Shown piece by piece: positions 14,238 through 15,095 of a DNA stretch of 15,095 bases. This DNA is from an uncultured Ruminococcus sp. (GTDB lineage Bacteria; Bacillota; Clostridia; Oscillospirales; CAG-272), in NCBI GenBank assembly GCA_902778205.1, contig CACYWX010000028.1, forward strand, positions 1 to 15,095, in the 5' to 3' direction. The position numbers were made by a program, and so were the translations under genes. Each line of letters begins with the position of its first letter. The stretch's first letter is position 1. The notes beneath the pieces are model-generated. The model was given only the letters and a program-made list of their open reading frames with translations, was not told the origin of the DNA and did not search any database.

Positions 14238-15077
14238 TCACTCATGCAGATCTTCCGCTTTCTCTGTCCCCTCCGGCGAAAAATCCGGACTCCCAGCGGG
14301 TGATTTGCCGCGGAATACTCTGCTCTCAATCTGACGGACGCGCTCGCGGGTGATTCCGAATTCCTCCGCCGTCTCGTCCAGGGTGCGGGCGCGGCCTCCG
14401 TCCATTCCGAAGCGGAACCGCATGACCTTTTCCTCCCGGGGGCTGAGGCGGCTGTACCGGATCAGATCCGCGAGGCCCTCCATGACGCGGGCGGTCTTCT
14501 CTTCCCCGGCATCCCCGGTCTCCGCGTCCTCATCCGCCGATCCGCCCTCCGCCGGGGAATCCTGCGCCTCCAGCACGGAGGGATCCGCGGCGATGCGCAT
14601 GACCTCCTCCACCAGATCCGCCGTCATGCCCGTATCCGCGGCGATCTCGTCCACGGAGGGCTCCCGGCCGAGCTGTACAAGGAGTCTGTCGGAGCTCTTC
14701 CGCACCCGGTAGATGCTCTCCACCATATGCATGGGCAGGCGGAGGACCCGGCTCCGGTCCGAAACGGCCGTGCCCACGGCTCTCCGGATCCACCAGACGG
14801 CGTAGGTGGAGAAGGAGTAGCCCTTGTCCGCGTCGAATTTGTCCGCGGCGCTCATCAGGCCCATGCTCCCCTCCTGGATCAGATCTCCGATGGGAAGTCC
14901 CCGTCCGGCATACCGCTTGGCCACGGCCACCGTCAGTCTCAGTTCCGATTCGATGAGCCTCTCCCGGGCATCCTCGTCTCCTTCCGAGGCGAGCCGGGCC
15001 AGCTTCCTCTCCTCCTCCTCCGTCAGGAAGGGATAGTCGGAAATCTCCCGGAGATACGTCCTCAGATGGGCGTCCAC
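14238..15077 (-). CDS. Divergent sigma-70 family RNA polymerase sigma factor
   Basis: The 279-residue protein directs RNA polymerase to promoters. Region 1.2 is at 2-30 (LRTYLREISDYPFLTEEEE), region 2 at about 36-115 with GLPIGDLIQEGSMGLMSAADKF, region 3 at about 116-165, and region 4 at about 205-255 (LSPREEKVMRFRFGM, DETAEEFGITRERVRQIESR). It looks RpoD-like but has no region 1.1. In region 2.4 the usual WWIRQAITR is WWIRRAVGT, so positions equal to E. coli Q437, T440 and R441 are Arg, Gly and Thr. After the region 4 helix the normal LRHP-type end is replaced by a Pro/Ser/Glu-rich tail of about 24 residues. An acidic, Gly/Asp-rich linker (about 170-195) joins regions 3 and 4. The GTG at 15077 has AGGAGG 8 nt upstream, but the frame stays open to the window edge, so a longer start cannot be excluded. 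Confidence 0.88.
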   Translation of the reverse strand: MDAHLRTYLREISDYPFLTEEEERKLARLASEGDEDARERLIESELRLTVAVAKRYAGRGLPIGDLIQEGSMGLMSAADKFDADKGYSFSTYAVWWIRRAVGTAVSDRSRVLRLPMHMVESIYRVRKSSDRLLVQLGREPSVDEIAADTGMTADLVEEVMRIAADPSVLEAQDSPAEGGSADEDAETGDAGEEKTARVMEGLADLIRYSRLSPREEKVMRFRFGMDGGRARTLDETAEEFGITRERVRQIESRVFRGKSPAGSPDFSPEGTEKAEDLHE

Positions 15078-15095
15078 GGGGATCCCCTCCTGCTC

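Noticed and set aside
14018..14329. 103-residue - strand reading frame between the sigma and lipoprotein genes
   Set aside because: It overlaps the sigma gene end and the lipoprotein promoter, has no ribosome site and resembles no protein I recognise.

Overview
This is a high-GC (about 60%) window from a bacterium, most likely a gut-type Clostridia member of the Bacillota. The evidence is strong AGGAGG-type ribosome sites, SigA-like promoters (TTGACA / TATAAT, 17-bp spacers), a Gram-positive lipoprotein with an LAGC lipobox, an InlB-type surface repeat, and ordinary rpsB and tsf genes. The lineage is inferred from gene style, not from a marker comparison. The window holds 13 credible protein genes and no tRNA, rRNA, CRISPR array or insertion sequence that I could see.

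Layout from left to right. (1) 3-626 (+) is the C-terminal end of a surface protein with an InlB-like repeat and a C-terminal membrane anchor; a bidirectional terminator follows. (2) 3443-688 (-) is a two-gene operon, a MarR-type regulator followed by a fused ABC exporter. (3) 3670-4917 (+) is a two-gene operon, an SPFH/band-7 membrane protein followed 3 nt later by a small ribbon-helix-helix protein. Operons 2 and 3 diverge from a 226-bp region carrying two promoters that both match the SigA consensus exactly. (4) Facing terminators separate this from rpsB-tsf (-, 6783-5044), which has a roughly 200-nt structured leader and an extended -10 promoter inside a long inverted repeat. (5) 9574-7057 (-) is an MBOAT O-acyltransferase plus an AlgJ/AlgX-like partner, a surface-polysaccharide O-acylation pair. 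(6) 9819-10988 (+) is an XRE-type regulator divergent from that operon. (7) 14003-11062 (-) holds a solute-binding lipoprotein, a terminator, and a Gfo/Idh/MocA oxidoreductase. (8) 15077-14238 (-) is a divergent, short sigma-70 factor at the right edge.

The genes do not form one pathway. The common thread is the envelope: a surface adhesin-like protein, an exporter, an SPFH scaffold, polysaccharide acylation and a sugar-type lipoprotein, interleaved with the core translation pair rpsB-tsf. Several local regulators sit beside their probable targets: MarR with the ABC exporter, the RHH protein with SPFH, XRE with the acyltransferase operon, and the sigma factor upstream of the solute-binding gene.

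I did not find an obviously new multi-gene system. The best leads are the unusual sigma factor (altered -10-reading residues and a shortened region 4 tail), the inverted repeat around the rpsB promoter with its structured leader, and the SPFH-RHH pair with an 11-bp tandem repeat at its transcription start.
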